A DNA stretch of 64,000 nt from the NCBI GenBank assembly GCA_021209875.1, contig JAGYVD010000007.1:558001-622000 (forward strand), written 5' to 3'. Position 1 is the stretch's first letter. Each line of letters begins with the position of its first letter. The position numbers were made by a program, and so were the translations under genes. Below are positions 61,555 through 64,000 of the stretch, piece by piece. The notes beneath the pieces were generated by a model that was given only the letters and a program-made list of their open reading frames with translations, searched no databases and was not told where the DNA came from. This DNA comes from Rosellinia necatrix (taxonomy: Eukaryota; Ascomycota; Sordariomycetes; Xylariales; Xylariaceae).

Positions 61555-63988
61555 ATGCAGGCGAACGACCCGACCGTGGGCTATTCCCCCGTGTCCGAGT
61601 CGACGTCGGTCACAATCTCGTCGCCGAGCCGGTCGCCCGTGCCGCGGCCGCAGAATGACCGGTCCAATGGTTCTCTCGGCGGCGGCGGCGACGTTGCCAT
61701 GACGGATGCGCAATACGCCCACGACATGCAGGCCTCACGAGCTTGCGAGAAGTGCAGGGCGTCAAAAAGAAAATGCGACAAAAAACTGCCATCCTGTGAT
61801 AGGTGCAAGAGGTAAGTAAGCCTCGATGCGCATCGACCCTCGAAAACCCTCCCCTCTCCTCTGCTCTCCTCTGCTCTCCTCTGCTCTCCTCTCCTCCCCT
61901 CCCCTTGGCCAATTCCTAAGCATTGCGCCTTGTTGCTTGGTTGCTTTGAATACCCTCTGCCACGTTACACTGTTGAGTCAATGGCCCTACCTAGCTCCTG
62001 ATGATGTCAGCGCCGGGCTGTCTCAGATTACCGTGCTAACCACCATCGACAGATTGAATGCAAAGTGTTATTACGTCCAGGACCCGAATTTCAACAACTC
62101 AAGCCCAAATAACGCCCAGGTCGTCTTTCTACCGCAATCTCACTCCCTTGCGAGTGACCTTTTGTTCCGTGGTGCGGAGCCTCTTGAAGGTATCACCGCC
62201 TCCCAGATCTTATCCCTAGTGTCGCCGGAAGGAGAGCCTCAGCATGATTATCGCCATTCCATATCGCTTTATTTCAGCCTCGTCCACCCCTGGTACGGAG
62301 TGGTCCACCCGACTCTGTTTTACCGACAGCTACAGAGTCTTGGGCCAGCCGAGTCGCTTTCTCCGTCGGATATAGAGTCGTCGCCGTTTTCGCATTCCAC
62401 TGTTGACCACCAGGTTACGAGTCAAAAAAGCCAATCGAGTCACGCAGGCAGCCCAGAGCTCGCATCCAAAGAATTTGCTCTCCTGGCCGTGCTCATGAAC
62501 CTCAATATCCGCATGCGCCTTACCGATGCTGGCGAGCAGCAGATGTTCGACGAGACGTACAGGACGGTCAAGCGTACTCTTGCCTTGCTTCTAATGGTTT
62601 GCGCAGATGGCCCCCGCCCGACTGTCGAGCTTGTCCAATGTGGTGCGTTGATGGCCTTGTACGAATATGGCCATGGCGAAATTGAGACCGCGTACCAGAC
62701 TCTCAGTCAAACTGCGCCGGTTGCCCGGGTTCTAGGCATTTCCGCAACGCAAAAAGGAGAGAGTGGGATCGATGATGTGCCGTTAACTCTCGAAGAGGAG
62801 CAGCGCAATTGCTTGTGGTGGGGGCTTTTTATACTCGAACAGTAAGTTTACTTCAAAACAATCCTGCCTGATAGTTTTGTTGTACCGCACCAGTGCTGTG
62901 GGCGGCGATAGGACATGAATAACTCTTTAGAAATCCACTCTGGTTTCAACCGGGTCGTAAATTTGCTAACAATTAAACCAGGTTTATCCTCCAGGATGAT
63001 AATATGAGACACCTACCATTTGTTTTTGAGAGCCCCAGCCGGACGACTTTGCTCCCCGAGTCACAAATCGAGTCACGAGTCATGAGTTCCAGTCCGGGGG
63101 CTTCAACACAGCTCATTCCAACCTTAGCATCACCAAGGCCGACGCTTCCAAGCGCTCGTCTACTAACTACGGATGTCATAGTCGGGTCGCAGAAGTTAGG
63201 CTCCTTCCAGCTCTCCGCTAAGGCGGCCAGCATCTTTCACAAAGCACTATGGATCGATAAGGAGCGACGAAAGTGGCCGGGTGAAAAGCCACTCGTCAGC
63301 ACATTTAATGAATTGGACAGCGAGATTAGGACTGTGACGGGGAACATACTAGCGCAAAGCCTCGACTGGGAAACGAAACTAGACTGTTTCGCGATGCTTA
63401 TAGGGTACGTCTGAAGATTCCACGTTCAATACCCCACATCCTCCTATCTTGAAATGCCACGATATATTCTCTACCACTTAGTACGCTATCGTTCAATAGC
63501 TCTCACTGACCGGCGCCATCGCGATAGCTCATTGTTCGTCCTCTACACCCCATTCTTGACTATCCTGGAGCGAAGCACGCCAGCAGCCATCGAGTCTGAC
63601 CCCGAGCTAACGGTAGCGCTAACGGCACTGCGCTTCGCCTGCAAGATGTCGACCGAGATATCGTGCAAGATTAACACCGATTTTGAGACCCCTTCGCGGT
63701 CTCCTGCCGTCTTATGTGCGCCGGCCGGTGCATCATGTTATAGAGTCATCCTTGCTTATGCGTGCATCTCGAGGATTTTCCCAGAGGAATCAGAAGCATG
63801 TCAAAAGGCTATTTCGGAAAAGTTTGAGAGTCTTTGGCTATTTAGCTTTCGATGGGGCTTTGCTGGTACGTTTTGACTTACTTCCCCCTGCATATCGTCT
63901 ATTCCGCACTCTGCTAGTTGTCACCCGGATCTGCTGACGGCCGCTGTAATAGAGAAAATGATGAGACGACTTGAATACAGGATCGGCG
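61555..63988 (+). CDS. Zn2Cys6 fungal-specific transcription factor (truncated by window end)
   Basis: Nuclear DNA-binding regulator; target genes unknown. Exons visible: 61555-61811, 62053-62841, 62982-63404, 63528-63865 and 63953-63988, ending at a GTGAGT donor, so the gene continues past the window. Introns are 241, 140, 123 and 87 nt; the first is inside the zinc-cluster coding region. The binuclear cluster uses Cys64, Cys67, Cys74, Cys81, Cys84 and Cys91, with the basic RASKRK between the second and third and KRLNAK before the last. The middle part contains the fungal regulatory domain pattern (HSISLYFSLVHPWYGVVHP, FALLAVLMNLNIRM, ALYEYGHGEIETAY, EEEQRNCLWWGLFILEQ). The start was taken as the ATG in CGAGATGCAG. 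The intron 3 acceptor at 63527 was chosen because it alone restores the frame (LIG-SLFVLYTPFL). I cannot tie it to a named regulator. Confidence 0.87.
61855..61905 (+). repeat. (TCCTCTGCTC)n repeat inside intron 1 of the Zn2Cys6 gene
   Basis: Four copies of a 10-bp pyrimidine unit within the 241-nt intron. It probably explains why this intron is longer than others in the window. Confidence 0.85.
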
Positions 63989-64000
63989 GTGAGTAATACC

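Overview
The window looks like nuclear DNA of a filamentous ascomycete (Pezizomycotina), most likely a Sordariomycete. The evidence is short GT-AG introns, mostly 54-140 nt, with CTAAC/CTGAC-type branch points; an NsdD-type GATA factor; a group II fungal G-alpha subunit; a fungal Zn2Cys6 regulator; and low-complexity intergenic DNA. No contig-specific marker lets me name the species. No rRNA, intact tRNA, CRISPR array, prophage or intact transposon was found.

Layout. 1-4.2 kb: gene-free, microsatellite-rich. 4.2-5.5 kb (-): three-exon GATA zinc-finger regulator of the NsdD/SUB-1 type, with a long leader carrying an overlapping upstream ORF. 5.5-24.7 kb: a 19 kb gene desert of simple repeats, low-complexity tracts and a strikingly recurrent heptamer (TACACTA/TAGTGTA). 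24.7-28.2 kb (-): 12-TM MFS transporter with a long N-terminal cytosolic domain; an in-frame TAG separates it from a further 200 open codons. 30.8-31.4 kb (+): small four-helix MARVEL-like membrane protein. 33.4-34.7 kb (+): hydrophilic protein built from two repeat types. 35.0-36.2 kb (-): SAM-dependent methyltransferase with low-complexity acidic inserts and an apparent frameshift. 37.0-38.5 kb (-): ER Hsp40 (SCJ1/ERdj3 type) ending in KDEL. 39.3-42.4 kb (+): intronless DEAH-box spliceosomal helicase (PRP2/DHX16). 42.4-51.3 kb: second gene desert. 51.3-52.7 kb (+): five-exon group II G-alpha subunit. 54.6-57.4 kb (+): membrane-anchored GH3 beta-glucosidase. 61.6 kb to the end (+): Zn2Cys6 transcription factor cut off by the window edge.

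The genes do not form an obvious biosynthetic or defence cluster. Most are housekeeping or developmental: sexual development, ER folding, splicing, G-protein signalling. The GH3 enzyme and the Zn2Cys6 factor are neighbours and could be functionally linked, but the sequence does not show this. The most unusual signals are the in-frame amber codon in the transporter, the two nested repeat systems of the 33.4 kb gene, the frameshifted methyltransferase, and the heptamer enriched in the deserts. All exon boundaries were worked out by hand from frame, splice consensus and family conservation.
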